Assembly: GCF_003855495.1 (NCBI RefSeq)
Contig: NZ_CP034086.1
Location: forward strand, 3,075,501 to 3,139,500
Direction: 5' to 3'
DNA: 64,000 bases
From: Methylocystis rosea
GTDB lineage: Bacteria; Pseudomonadota; Alphaproteobacteria; Rhizobiales; Beijerinckiaceae
Position 1 is the stretch's first letter; the number at the start of each line of letters is the position of its first letter. The notes beneath the pieces are model-generated. The model was not told the origin of the DNA. It made no database searches and worked only from the letters and a program-made list of their open reading frames with translations. Positions 43,580 through 52,232 of this stretch are shown one piece after another. The translations under genes and the position numbers were made by a program.

Positions 43580-44029
43580 ATGTCGCGCGGCGCAAGGCTC
43601 ATCGTCCTGACGACGACGGCCGGCGGCCTCGCCGGCTGCTCGATCGCCGTGCCCATGGCCTCGGACCCTTCCGTCATGTGGAATTCGGAACGCGTCGCAT
43701 CGGACGTCACAAGCGCGATTCCAAAATCTCCTCCCAAACTGTCCGGCGCGCTCGATGCGGAAGATCAGCGCCGCGCCATCGCCGCGCTGAGCACAGCGCT
43801 CGATCCGCAAGGAAGCGGGACGAGCGTCAATTGGGACAATCCGCAGAGCGGCGCGAAGGGCTCCTTCACGCCCGTGGGCCAGCCCTATCCGCTGGAGGGC
43901 AGGATCTGCCGGGCCTTTCATGGCGACGTCGTCGTGAAAGAGACTGAGGAAAGCCTTCAGGGCGCGGCCTGTCGCGAAAAAACCGCTGAATGGGCGCTCA
44001 CCGAGGTGAAGCGCTCCAGGAAAGGATGA
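43580..44029 (+). CDS. Surface-antigen-like lipoprotein (17 kDa/RT0821-like)
   Basis: A 149-residue lipoprotein starting MSRGARLIVLTTTAGGLAGC with a lipobox LAGC. The C-terminal part ALDAEDQRRAIAALSTAL, then GSFTPVGQPY, GRICRAFHGDVVV resembles the 17-kDa surface-antigen fold of Rickettsia and other alphaproteobacteria. The role is unknown, probably outer membrane. The start at 43580 begins the lipoprotein signal. It is followed 1 bp later by a small membrane protein on the same strand. Confidence 0.75.
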   Translation: MSRGARLIVLTTTAGGLAGCSIAVPMASDPSVMWNSERVASDVTSAIPKSPPKLSGALDAEDQRRAIAALSTALDPQGSGTSVNWDNPQSGAKGSFTPVGQPYPLEGRICRAFHGDVVVKETEESLQGAACREKTAEWALTEVKRSRKG

Positions 44030-44030
44030 C

Positions 44031-44315
44031 ATGTCGGCGCCCTTCGGCAAATGGCTCATTGTGGCGACAATCGCCGCGATCCTCGCGATTCCGGCGTTCT
44101 TTTTCGCCGCGCGCGCCATCACGGCCTGGCGGCAAGGCTACGACTGGGCGGAAATGGATTGGGACGACAAGGGCCATACGTCGATGACGGATTTCCTGCG
44201 CGCCGCTGACGTCGGCAAGCGGCCGGTCGACGTCAATGGTCAGTCTTGCGTCGAATATTTCATCTACAGGGACGGGATCACGGTGAAGATCGTCTGTCCG
44301 CAACGCCGAAGCTAG
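44031..44315 (+). CDS. Small membrane-anchored protein of unknown function
   Basis: A 94-residue protein with one N-terminal helix (GKWLIVATIAAILAIPAFFFAARAI) and a soluble tail with two Cys (QSCVEYF, KIVCPQRRS). It starts 1 bp after the preceding lipoprotein stop, so it is co-translated. It overlaps the convergent oxidase gene by 4 bp. No family recognised. Confidence 0.65.
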   Translation: MSAPFGKWLIVATIAAILAIPAFFFAARAITAWRQGYDWAEMDWDDKGHTSMTDFLRAADVGKRPVDVNGQSCVEYFIYRDGITVKIVCPQRRS

Positions 44316-45736
44316 AGCAACACGCCCGGGTTGAGGATGCCGTTGGGGTCGAGCGCCGCCTTGATGGCGCGCATGGCGTCGAGCGCGACCGGGTCTTTCG
44401 TTTCGCGCAGGAGATCCCGCTTCAGCCGTCCGATCCCATGTTCGGCGGAAATCGATCCGCCGAACTCGTGCACGACGCCGTGGACGATGGCGTTGACCTC
44501 CGCCCAATGCGCGATGAATTCCGCCTTATCGGCCCCGACAGGCTGCGAGACGTTATAGTGGATGTTGCCGTCGCCCATATGGCCGAAGGGAACCGGCCGG
44601 GCCTGCGGGAAAGCGGCGCGCAGCCGTCGCCCAGCCTCATCGATGAAGCGCGGAATCGTATTCACCGGAACGGCGATGTCGTGCTTGATCGAGCCGCCTT
44701 CGCGCTTCTGGGCTTCCGACATGCTTTCGCGCAGCTTCCACAGGGCGCGCGCCTGATCCAGCGATTGCGCGAGCGTTGCATCTTGCGCCAACTCCGCCTC
44801 GATGGCGGCGGCGAGAATCTCGGCGGCGGCGCGCTCGGCTTCGCCATCGGCGAAGGCCGCAAGCTCGATCAGAGCATACCAGTCATGCGGCTGCGCCAGA
44901 GGATCGCGCGTTCCGGGAATGTGACGCAGAACGAGTTCGAGGCCCTGACGCGACACGAGCTCGAAGGCGTGGAGCATCGGACCCGCACGGCCTTTGACGA
45001 AATTCAGCAGTAAAAGCGCCTGAGCGGGATCGCGAAGCCCGAGAAAGGCGACGGCGTGGGAGCGCGGTGAGGGGAAAAGCTTCAGCGTCGCGGCGGTGAT
45101 GACGCCGAGCGTGCCTTCCGAACCGACAAAGAGGCGCGTCAGATCGTAGCCGGTGTTGTCCTTGCGCAGCGCGCCGAGCGTCGAAAGCAGCCGGCCGTCG
45201 GCAAGCGCGACCTCGACGCCCAGGACAAGGTCGCGCATCGAGCCATAGGCGAGGACATGCACGCCGCCGGCGTTGGTCGCGAGATTGCCGCCGATGGTGC
45301 AGCTTCCTTCGGACGCGAGCGAAAGCGGGAAATAGCGGTCGGCCGCCTGCGCGGCGTCTTGCGCCTGCGAGAGCGTTACGCCGGCCTCGACCGTCATCGC
45401 GTCGGCCGTCGCGTCGACGGCGCGAATCTGATTGAGGCGTTCGAGCGAAAGCACGACGGATGCGCCGCTTGGGTCGGGGGTTTGTCCGCCGACGAGTCCG
45501 GTGTTGCCGCCTTGGGGCGTTACCGACGCGCGGGTTTCATTGCACAGCGCCAGGATGCCGGCGACTTCTTGCGGGACGCTTGGCTTGAGAACGCAGAGCG
45601 CGCGGCCATGATAGAGGTCGCGAGGCTCGGCCAGGTAAGGGGACATCGCCGTCGCATCCGTTACGACGGCCGCCTCGCCGACAATGGCCGCGAGTCGAGA
45701 AAGCAAAAGAGGCGCGTCAGACCGAATGGCTGTCAC
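44312..45736 (-). CDS. FAD-linked oxidase (GlcD/D-lactate or 2-hydroxyglutarate dehydrogenase-like)
   Basis: A 474-residue flavoprotein of the FAD_binding_4/VAO type. The FAD pyrophosphate loop VTPQGGNTGLVGGQTPDPSG, then EGSCTIGGNLATNAGGVHVLAYG, TGYDLTRLFVGSEGTLGVITA, and near the C-terminus HMGDGNIHYNVSQP. It oxidises a 2-hydroxyacid; glycolate, D-lactate or D-2-hydroxyglutarate are possible. Start GTG at 45736. It is single and convergent with the small membrane gene. Confidence 0.92.
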   Translation of the reverse strand: MTAIRSDAPLLLSRLAAIVGEAAVVTDATAMSPYLAEPRDLYHGRALCVLKPSVPQEVAGILALCNETRASVTPQGGNTGLVGGQTPDPSGASVVLSLERLNQIRAVDATADAMTVEAGVTLSQAQDAAQAADRYFPLSLASEGSCTIGGNLATNAGGVHVLAYGSMRDLVLGVEVALADGRLLSTLGALRKDNTGYDLTRLFVGSEGTLGVITAATLKLFPSPRSHAVAFLGLRDPAQALLLLNFVKGRAGPMLHAFELVSRQGLELVLRHIPGTRDPLAQPHDWYALIELAAFADGEAERAAAEILAAAIEAELAQDATLAQSLDQARALWKLRESMSEAQKREGGSIKHDIAVPVNTIPRFIDEAGRRLRAAFPQARPVPFGHMGDGNIHYNVSQPVGADKAEFIAHWAEVNAIVHGVVHEFGGSISAEHGIGRLKRDLLRETKDPVALDAMRAIKAALDPNGILNPGVLL

Positions 45737-45771
45737 AGGCAGTAAGATGCGCCCTTTTTGTCGCGCTGTCC

Positions 45772-45891
45772 TCAGCGATAGTGACGGCGGCGATCATCTT
45801 TGCGGCGGGCATAGACATAAGCGCGCATGGCGACCGGCGCGCTTGCGAGGACGATACTGCATAATGTCGCGGCGATAAGCGCATTCATCAT
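45772..45891 (-). CDS. Putative 39-residue membrane protein
   Basis: A very small frame (MMNALIAATLCSIVL, then APVAMRAYVYARRKDDRRRHYR) with one helix and a basic tail. AAGGAGA lies 6 nt upstream of the ATG. It is plausible as a real short gene but too short to prove. It sits upstream of the oxidase, same strand. Confidence 0.45.
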   Translation of the reverse strand: MMNALIAATLCSIVLASAPVAMRAYVYARRKDDRRRHYR

Positions 45892-46073
45892 GACGTTCTC
45901 CTTCCAGACCTCGGAAATCATTGAATTTCCGGCTACGCTGGACCACTCGCAAATCCTATGCCTGATTTGGGCGCCCGGCAACTCCGCTCTGCGAGAACCG
46001 GGCCGCGCCTCTGCGTTTCTTGACTATCCTGTGACATTCTTGGCACGCACGAGCGGCGCAGGCGCCGACAATT

Positions 46074-47357
46074 TCATCCAAGCAGCCGCCGTTTTGCGGA
46101 TTTGCGTCCACTCGCCTTCTCAAAAACGGCCACGATCTCGACATGCGCCGCATAGCGGAACTGGTCGATGGGCGTGATTTCCCGGATGACGTACCCGCCT
46201 TTGAGCAAAATTGCGGCGTCACGGGCGAAACTTTGTGCATGGCAGGAGACGGCGACGACGATGGGAACTTCCGATCGCGCGATTTCAGCCGCCTGCGCGG
46301 CGGCGCCGGCGCGCGGCGGATCGAACACGACGGCGTCGAACTCATTGAGTTCACTGGCGCTGAGCGGACGCGTGAAGAGATCGCGGGCGACGTCTTCGAG
46401 TGTCCGCAGGCCGGGCGTCGCATGAGCTGCGGCGCGCATCGCCGCGAGTGCGCCGGCGTCCATATCATAGGCTTTCACTTGCGCGCGCCGCGCCAGCCGA
46501 AGTGCGAAGGCGCCGACGCCGCAAAACAGATCGGCGACATTTTGCGCTTTCGCCGTCGCGCTTAAAACGCGGGCCGCGAGCGTTTCCTCGCCGGCCTGGG
46601 TGGCCTGCAGGAATGCGCCAGGCGGAAGCGTGAGCATCGCTTCGCCGATTTTGATCTGTGGCGACCGGCGAAGCGCGATGAGCTTGCCGTGATTCGTCAG
46701 CCGCGCGAGATCATGCGCGTCAGCCGCGGCGAGCAGCGCGCCGGTTTCCGTCTCGGAGAGCGGCCCGCCGCCGCGTAGCTCCACGTCGAGGCCGCCGAGG
46801 GTCGCCGTGACGGCGATGTCGAGCGGCTTGCCGCGTGGCGCGAGAATTGTCGCGATCGCGCGGGCGGCGGGCAGCGCGCCGGCAAGTTCGGGCGCGAGCA
46901 ATGGACAGGCTTCGATCTCGACGATTCGATGCGAGCGCGCCGCCATATAGCCGACCCGCGCCTTGCCGGCGTCGAACCGGGCATGGAAGGTCACGCGCCG
47001 CCGGCCTGCGCCATGCGCGTCGACGGTCGGCGCCACGTCGAGCGTCAGCCCCGTATTTACGAGCGCCGTCTCGACGAGACTGCGCTTCCAGTCCGCATAG
47101 GCGTCGGCGCGCAGCGTTTGAACGGCGCAGCCGCCACAATCCTCAAAGTGCGGACAGATCGGCGCGATGCGCTGCGGCGACGCTTCGACGATGTCGACGA
47201 GATGCGCATGCTCGCCGTCGACCTCCGCCGTCACGGTCTCGCCGGCAAGCGCATAGGGAATGAAGACGCGCCGTCCGCCAAGCAGCGCCACGCCCTCGCC
47301 GCGATTGCCGAGTCGTTCGATGACGAGACGCTGCGGGCCAATCACCAAGCCCCTCAC
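46074..47357 (-). CDS. RumA/TrmA-type class I RNA (uracil-5-)methyltransferase
   Basis: A 427-residue enzyme. The N-terminal TRAM-like region is followed by an Fe-S cluster motif CPHFEDCGGCAVQ (C68, C74, C77, plus a later Cys in ACPLL). The methyltransferase part has QNVADLFCGVGAFALRLA and VVFDPPRAGAAAQ. The catalytic region is VVAVSCHAQSFARD. It methylates U in tRNA or rRNA (m5U); which RNA cannot be read. The start GTG 47357 is near GGGGAGAGG but lies at the edge of a repeat, so it is tentative. Confidence 0.88.
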   Translation of the reverse strand: MRGLVIGPQRLVIERLGNRGEGVALLGGRRVFIPYALAGETVTAEVDGEHAHLVDIVEASPQRIAPICPHFEDCGGCAVQTLRADAYADWKRSLVETALVNTGLTLDVAPTVDAHGAGRRRVTFHARFDAGKARVGYMAARSHRIVEIEACPLLAPELAGALPAARAIATILAPRGKPLDIAVTATLGGLDVELRGGGPLSETETGALLAAADAHDLARLTNHGKLIALRRSPQIKIGEAMLTLPPGAFLQATQAGEETLAARVLSATAKAQNVADLFCGVGAFALRLARRAQVKAYDMDAGALAAMRAAAHATPGLRTLEDVARDLFTRPLSASELNEFDAVVFDPPRAGAAAQAAEIARSEVPIVVAVSCHAQSFARDAAILLKGGYVIREITPIDQFRYAAHVEIVAVFEKASGRKSAKRRLLG

Positions 47358-47546
47358 CTTACCTCTCCCCGACCCAAAGTCGGCTGTTGCCGACTTTGGC
47401 TTCCGATGCGCAAGTCGGAAACATCCGACTTGCGTCGGGGAGAGGGGACGGCAGGCGTTCCGCGAAAAAATCGCGCGCTTGCTCTGTCCCAAAGGCGTGG
47501 CGCCGATATCCCTTCTCCCCGCTTGCGGGGAGAAGTGAGATGAGGG
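47350..47546. repeat. Cloverleaf-forming dispersed element with a second hairpin
   Basis: Within 47362-47445 an outer 12-bp stem CCTCTCCCCGAC / GTCGGGGAGAGG closes a three-way junction. Arm 1 (47374-47399) is CCAAAGTCGG..CCGACTTTGG. Arm 2 (47410-47433) is GCAAGTCGGA..TCCGACTTGC. The arms are contiguous, with no unpaired bases at the inner ends beside the outer stem. A further 11-bp hairpin CTTCTCCCCGC..GCGGGGAGAAG follows near 47512-47535. The element ends CCCCTCAC (about 47350) and TGAGGGG (about 47540). Confidence 0.8.
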
Positions 47547-47585
47547 GCAGATGGCTTGGCCTGAATTTCAAACAATCCGTTTGTC

Positions 47586-48320
47586 CTATCCAAGCGTCGC
47601 GTGAACGAGAAACTCGCGATTGCCGTCGCCGCCCTCGATCGGCGAAGGAATGACGCCGCTTACACGCCAGCCAAGCGCTTCGATTTTGCCGTCGATGCGC
47701 GCGCAAACCTCTGCGTGAATCTTCTCGTCGCGCACTACGCCCTTCTTCACCGCTGCGCGCCCGGCTTCGAACTGCGGCTTGATCAGCGCGACAAGGTCGG
47801 CGCGCGGCCCCGCGAACGAAAGAACATGCGGCAGCAGGACGCTAAGCGAAATGAAGCTCGCGTCGATCACGATCAGGCTTGGCGCCTCAGTCAGATGAGC
47901 CGCCGTCAGCGTGCGGGCGTCCTGCCCTTCGAGCGAGGTCACGCGCCGATCCGCGCGCAGCCGCGCATGCAGTTGTCCGTGACCGACGTCGGCCGCGACG
48001 ACATGGCGCGCGCCGCGCGTCAGCAGAACGTCGGTGAAGCCGCCGGTCGAGGCGCCGACGTCGAGACAGAAGCGCCCGTCTGGATCGACGCCGAACTGAT
48101 CGAGCGCATGCGCCAGCTTCACGCCGCCGCGCGACACCCAGGGATAAGCCGCTTGCGCGACAATATGCGCGTCGGCGGCGATCGGCTCGGAGGGCTTTTT
48201 GACGATGCGTCCGTCGACGCTCACCAGACCGGCTTCGATCGCCTCGCGCGCCTTGGCGCGACTCTCGAAAAGCCCTCGCGCGTGGAGAGCTGTGTCGGCG
48301 CGGCTCGCGGCCATCGTCAT
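47586..48320 (-). CDS. tlyA: TlyA-family rRNA (2'-O) methyltransferase / hemolysin-like
   Basis: A 244-residue protein. Residues about 8-65 form an S4 RNA-binding domain (ALHARGLFESRAKAREAIEAGLVSVDGRIVKKP). Residues about 75-240 form an FtsJ-like methyltransferase with CLDVGASTGGFTDVLL, VVAADVGHGQLHARL and a KPQFEAGR motif. TlyA methylates 16S/23S rRNA 2'-OH positions and affects capreomycin sensitivity. The start 48320 (MTMAASRADTALHARG) overlaps the ABC permease stop by 4 bp (ATGA). Confidence 0.93.
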   Translation of the reverse strand: MTMAASRADTALHARGLFESRAKAREAIEAGLVSVDGRIVKKPSEPIAADAHIVAQAAYPWVSRGGVKLAHALDQFGVDPDGRFCLDVGASTGGFTDVLLTRGARHVVAADVGHGQLHARLRADRRVTSLEGQDARTLTAAHLTEAPSLIVIDASFISLSVLLPHVLSFAGPRADLVALIKPQFEAGRAAVKKGVVRDEKIHAEVCARIDGKIEALGWRVSGVIPSPIEGGDGNREFLVHATLG

Positions 48321-49129
48321 TCTCCCGTCTGCAGCAGCGTGCCGGCGCGCCGCGCGCTTTTCAGCAGCAGGCCGAACGCCGCCGATGCGGCCGCGAAGAG
48401 AAAAACGTCGATCGCGAAGCCCTGCGCCAGCAGATCCCAGCGGACGACGTGATCGATCAATACGGCGCGCAGACCTTCGAACACATAGGTCGGCGGCAGC
48501 ATCCACGAGATCGGCTGCAGCCATGCCGGCAACGTCGTGACTGGATAATAGACGGCGCCGAGCGGCTGCACGAAGAACATCAGCGACCAGACGAGGTTTT
48601 CCGCGCCAAGTCCATAACGCAGCAGAATGCCGGAGACGAAGAGACCGATGCTCCAGGCGAACAACATCAGCACGACGAAGAAGGCGGCGAAAGCGATACC
48701 GAGCGCCCAGAGATTGAAACCGAAGAACAGGATCGCAAAAATCGTAACGGGAAGCACGCCGACGGCAAGTCGAATGAGGCTCAATGCCACAAGCGCGCCG
48801 ACAAACTCCGCCGGCCGCAGCGGGCTCATCAGAATGTTGGGGAGATTGCGCGACCACAATTCCTCGATGAACGAGAAGCAGAAGCCCTGTTGTCCGCGCA
48901 GCAAAATGTCCCACAGAAGAATGGCGCCGATCAGCGTGCCGGCGGCCTGCGCCGCGCCGCCAGGGGCTGCAAGCGCGCCGGCGCGCACGAGATAGGTCTG
49001 CAGAAATCCCCAGGTGAGGAGCTGGACGGTCGGCCAATAGATGATGTCGAGCACGCGCGTGTAGGACGCGCGTAAGAGATAGGCGTAGCGAAGCACCATC
49101 GCGCCGATGCGCTTGAAGGAAAAATTCAT
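48317..49129 (-). CDS. ABC-2-type transporter permease
   Basis: A 270-residue inner-membrane protein with six hydrophobic segments, starting MNFSFKRIGAMVLRYAYLLRAS. Blocks such as VFVQPLGAVYYPVTTLPAWLQPISWMLPPTYVFEGLRAVL fit ABC-2/DrrB-type exporters. It pairs with the ATPase upstream (ATGA overlap) and is coupled to tlyA. The substrate is unknown. Confidence 0.88.
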   Translation of the reverse strand: MNFSFKRIGAMVLRYAYLLRASYTRVLDIIYWPTVQLLTWGFLQTYLVRAGALAAPGGAAQAAGTLIGAILLWDILLRGQQGFCFSFIEELWSRNLPNILMSPLRPAEFVGALVALSLIRLAVGVLPVTIFAILFFGFNLWALGIAFAAFFVVLMLFAWSIGLFVSGILLRYGLGAENLVWSLMFFVQPLGAVYYPVTTLPAWLQPISWMLPPTYVFEGLRAVLIDHVVRWDLLAQGFAIDVFLFAAASAAFGLLLKSARRAGTLLQTGE

Positions 49130-49878
49130 GCCGGCGCTCCGTCGACGCGGCCGCGGGCGACGTCGAGAAACACTTCTTCGAGCGTGTCGCGGCCATAGCG
49201 CGCCAGGAGACTTGCGGGCGAATCATCGTCGACGAGCGTCCCGTCCTTCAACATCAGCACGCGGTCGCACAGACGCTCGACCTCGCTCATGTTGTGTGAG
49301 GCGAGCAGAATGGCGCAATTATGCGTGCGCCGATGCGCCTCTAACCGCGCCCGCACCCAGTCCGCCGTGTCCGGGTCGAGCGACGCGGTCGGTTCGTCGA
49401 GCAGCAGAAGCTGCGGGTCGTTGATCAGCGACTTGGCGATGGCGACGCGCGTTTTCTGGCCTGCGGACAGGCGTCCGGTCTGGCGGTCGAGGAAATCGCC
49501 AAGCGCCAGATCCTTCGCGAGCTGCTCGATCTTGGCGTCGAGATCCTCGACGCCGTAGAGCATGCCGAAGACGCGCAAATTCTGCCGCACCGTGAGGCGA
49601 TGCGGCATGTCGACATAGGGACTTTCGAAGTTCATCCGGCCGAGCGCGCCGTAGCGCTCGCGCGACATGTCGCAGCCGAAAGCGTGGACCGAACCTTGCG
49701 TCGGTTCGATCAGCCCCATCACCATGCCGATGGTCGTAGTCTTGCCGGCGCCATTGCCGCCGAGCAGACCGGTGACGGAGCCGGCCTCCAGCGAGAAGTC
49801 GAGCGGGCCGACCACTCTGCGATCGCCATAGCTCTTGGAGAGGCCGTGAACCGCGAGAGCGGGATGCAAGATAGCCAT
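49126..49878 (-). CDS. ABC transporter ATP-binding protein
   Basis: A 250-residue ABC ATPase. Walker A is GLLGGNGAGKTTTIGMV, the signature region LSAGQKTRVAIAK, Walker B LLLLDEPTASLDP, and the H-loop SHNMSEVE. It energises the adjacent ABC-2 permease. It overlaps the permease start by 4 bp. The start ATG 49878 (MAILHPALAV) is taken; GTG at 49887 is an alternative. Confidence 0.95.
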   Translation of the reverse strand: MAILHPALAVHGLSKSYGDRRVVGPLDFSLEAGSVTGLLGGNGAGKTTTIGMVMGLIEPTQGSVHAFGCDMSRERYGALGRMNFESPYVDMPHRLTVRQNLRVFGMLYGVEDLDAKIEQLAKDLALGDFLDRQTGRLSAGQKTRVAIAKSLINDPQLLLLDEPTASLDPDTADWVRARLEAHRRTHNCAILLASHNMSEVERLCDRVLMLKDGTLVDDDSPASLLARYGRDTLEEVFLDVARGRVDGAPA

Positions 49879-49937
49879 GGCGCACACTTACCATCCGGCT
49901 ACCGCGAAACAACTTCAAATAACCGCCAGCGCCGTCT

Positions 49938-50306
49938 TCAGTGGAAACGAAAGGTTTGATGCGCGAGCGCATAAGGTCCAGGCGGCGGCCGCAGGCGGGC
50001 CCACTTTAGGATGCGAAGAGCCATTTCCGCGTGCGCGGGGCTTGATCCGGAATATCGGATAAAGGAGAACGCGCCAGACGCGAGGATTTTAAACTCTACG
50101 TCGGCCACGCCTTCTCCCAAATTTGTCGCCTGCGACGCTTGAGAGAGCAGCGCTTCACTGAGATAGGCGCTATAGGCGGCGCAAGCCGGAACATCTTGGG
50201 TTCCCCGCACGCAGGGCGGCGCGCTGTAGGCCCGGCCTTTTGCATGGGCGGGAGTTAAGCCGACAAGCAACGCAACGATAGCGATGGTTAAGGGCAAAAG
50301 CCGCAT
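49938..50306 (-). CDS. Exported orphan TonB C-terminal-like protein
   Basis: A 122-residue protein with signal peptide (MRLLPLTIAIVALLVGLTPAHA). The C-terminal half GVADVEFKILASGAFSFIRYSGSSPAHAEMALRILKWARLRPPP resembles a TonB C-terminal domain, but there is no N-terminal membrane anchor or Pro-rich spacer. Two Cys lie near residues 32 and 42. It is probably periplasmic. Partner unknown. Confidence 0.65.
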   Translation of the reverse strand: MRLLPLTIAIVALLVGLTPAHAKGRAYSAPPCVRGTQDVPACAAYSAYLSEALLSQASQATNLGEGVADVEFKILASGAFSFIRYSGSSPAHAEMALRILKWARLRPPPGPYALAHQTFRFH

Positions 50307-50358
50307 TTTTCCTTCTCCAAATTAGCCGAGTCACGCATTCTTCAATGAAAAGCCCGCA

Positions 50359-51228
50359 CTATTTCTGGCACACAGGACAATAAAACGTCGAGCGGCCCGA
50401 TTGTACGACGCGCGTGATCGTTCCCGTGCAGCCCGGGGTCGTGCAGGCGGCGCCTTCGCGGTCGTAGACGCGGAAACTATGCTGGAAATAGCCCAGCGAG
50501 CCGTCGATCTGGCGATGATCGCGAAGAGACGAGCCGCCGGCCTTCAGCGCATCGGTCAAGACATGCTTGATCGCCTCCGGCAGCCGCGCCAGCGCCGCCG
50601 TCGGCCGGCCGCTGGCGGTGACGAGCGATCCCGCGGCGCGCAGCGGCGAAATATGCGCCCGATGCAGCGCCTCGCAGACGTAGATATTGCCGAGGCCGGC
50701 GATCAGGCGCTGGTCGAGCAGCAGCGCCTTCGCCGGCGCGGCGCGTCCGCGAAAGGCGCGGGCAAGGAGCGCCGCGTCGAGCGCGCCATTCAAAGGTTCG
50801 ACGCCGAGACCGCGAAACAGCTTGTCGTCATCGATCGCAGGCGTGGCGATGAGCAGCATGTAGCCGAAACGGCGCGGGTCGTTGTAGACGACGCGCCGCC
50901 CATGATCGAGATGCAAGACGACATGGTCATGCGCGGCGATTTTGTCGCGCTTGTGGTGAAACGCGCCTGGCGTTTCTTCATCGATCCGAAACGAGCCGCT
51001 CATGCCAAGATGCATGATCAGCGAATGGCCGTCGTCGAGATCGGCGAGGAGATATTTCGCGCGCCGGCGAAGGTCGAGAACGCGCCGGTCCTGAAGACGC
51101 GCGGCAAAGCGTTCGGGGAAAGGAAAGCGTAGATCACGGCGCCTCAGTTCGACGCGCTCGATCTTCGCGCCGACGAGCGCGGGCGCCAATCCCCGTCGCA
51201 CGGTTTCGACTTCGGGCAGCTCTGGCAT
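50359..51228 (-). CDS. mutM: Formamidopyrimidine-DNA glycosylase
   Basis: A 289-residue Fpg/MutM: starts [16 protein letters not shown] with the catalytic N-terminal Pro. Other blocks are [31 protein letters not shown] and a C-terminal zinc finger (CTTPGCTG ... [10 protein letters not shown]). It excises 8-oxoguanine from DNA. The start ATG 51228 is set by MPELPE. Divergent from ubiE. Confidence 0.98.
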   Translation of the reverse strand: MPELPEVETVRRGLAPALVGAKIERVELRRRDLRFPFPERFAARLQDRRVLDLRRRAKYLLADLDDGHSLIMHLGMSGSFRIDEETPGAFHHKRDKIAAHDHVVLHLDHGRRVVYNDPRRFGYMLLIATPAIDDDKLFRGLGVEPLNGALDAALLARAFRGRAAPAKALLLDQRLIAGLGNIYVCEALHRAHISPLRAAGSLVTASGRPTAALARLPEAIKHVLTDALKAGGSSLRDHRQIDGSLGYFQHSFRVYDREGAACTTPGCTGTITRVVQSGRSTFYCPVCQK

Positions 51229-51339
51229 GAAGTGGGTTGATCCCGTCAAAGCGCCGGCGGGCTGGGGCGGCGCGGGCGTAGCCACCGGCTCGGCGACAGG
51301 CTATACCCTCCCCTTCCTTCCTCGTCACCCGAGCGCCTG

Positions 51340-52107
51340 ATGATTGATCGAACTTCCGAGCGAGAGGGCTCGACCCATTTCGGCTATTCCGAGGTCCCCT
51401 TGAACGAGAAACAGGGCCTCGTCGACGACGTCTTCCACAAGGTTGCGCGGCGCTACGATATCATGAACGACCTCATGTCGGGCGGTATGCACCGGCTGTG
51501 GAAGGACACGCTCGTCGCCAAGGTCAATGCGCGGGGGCGCAAGGACTTTCGCCATCTCGACGTCGCAGGCGGCACGGGCGACGTCGCTTTTCGCATTTCC
51601 GCGAGCGCGGCGCATGATGCGGAAATCGTCGTGCTCGACATCAATGGCGACATGCTCGAAGTGGGCCGCGATCGCGCGCGCGAGCGCGGCGTTTCCGGCG
51701 TCGAGTTCGTACAGGCCAATGCCGAATCGCTGCCTTTTCCCGACGCGCATTTCGACAGCTACACGGTCGCTTTCGGCATTCGCAACGTGCCGCGCATCGA
51801 CGTCGCCCTCGCCGAAGCCTATCGCGTGCTGAAGCCCGGCGGCCGCTTCCTGTGCCTTGAGTTTTCGCAGGTCGCCGTTCCTGGCCTCGACAAGCTCTAC
51901 GAAGCCTATTCGTTCAACGTCATTCCGGCGATCGGCAAGCTTGTCGCGGGAGACTCGGAGCCCTACCGCTATCTCGTCGAATCGATCCGCAAATTCCCAA
52001 GCGCGGAAGAATTCGAACGGATGATCCGCAAGGCGGGCTTTCGGCGCACGGGTTTCGAGCGGTTGACGGGCGGCGTGGTGGCGATCCATTCCGGCTGGAA
52101 GAGCTGA
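51340..52107 (+). CDS. ubiE: Ubiquinone/menaquinone methyltransferase
   Basis: A 255-residue C-methyltransferase in ubiquinone synthesis. Blocks: [40 protein letters not shown]; methyltransferase motif [30 protein letters not shown]; and [21 protein letters not shown] at the C-terminus. It is divergent from mutM and followed by ubiB, with a repeat element in between. The adjacent ubiE-ubiB pairing is common. Confidence 0.97.
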   Translation: MIDRTSEREGSTHFGYSEVPLNEKQGLVDDVFHKVARRYDIMNDLMSGGMHRLWKDTLVAKVNARGRKDFRHLDVAGGTGDVAFRISASAAHDAEIVVLDINGDMLEVGRDRARERGVSGVEFVQANAESLPFPDAHFDSYTVAFGIRNVPRIDVALAEAYRVLKPGGRFLCLEFSQVAVPGLDKLYEAYSFNVIPAIGKLVAGDSEPYRYLVESIRKFPSAEEFERMIRKAGFRRTGFERLTGGVVAIHSGWKS

Positions 52108-52108
52108 T

Positions 52109-52217
52109 CTCTAACGAGCGCGCTGCGAAAAATCGGGACCCGGTGACGCCGCGCTCTAATCTTTTGCATTCGATCCCGCTAATTTGGGCGATTCTGCTCA
52201 AGTTCAGCGTGATCTAA
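52109..52217. repeat. Composite dispersed element between ubiE and ubiB
   Basis: Starts 1 bp after the ubiE stop. The left half CTCTAACGAGCGCGC..GCCGCGCTCTAA matches the TTAGAGCGCG element. The right half ATCCCGCTAATTTGGGCGATT..CAGCGTGATCTAA matches 41894-41950. It ends 15 bp before the ubiB start. Confidence 0.7.
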
Positions 52218-52232
52218 AGAGCGGCGGCGTTC

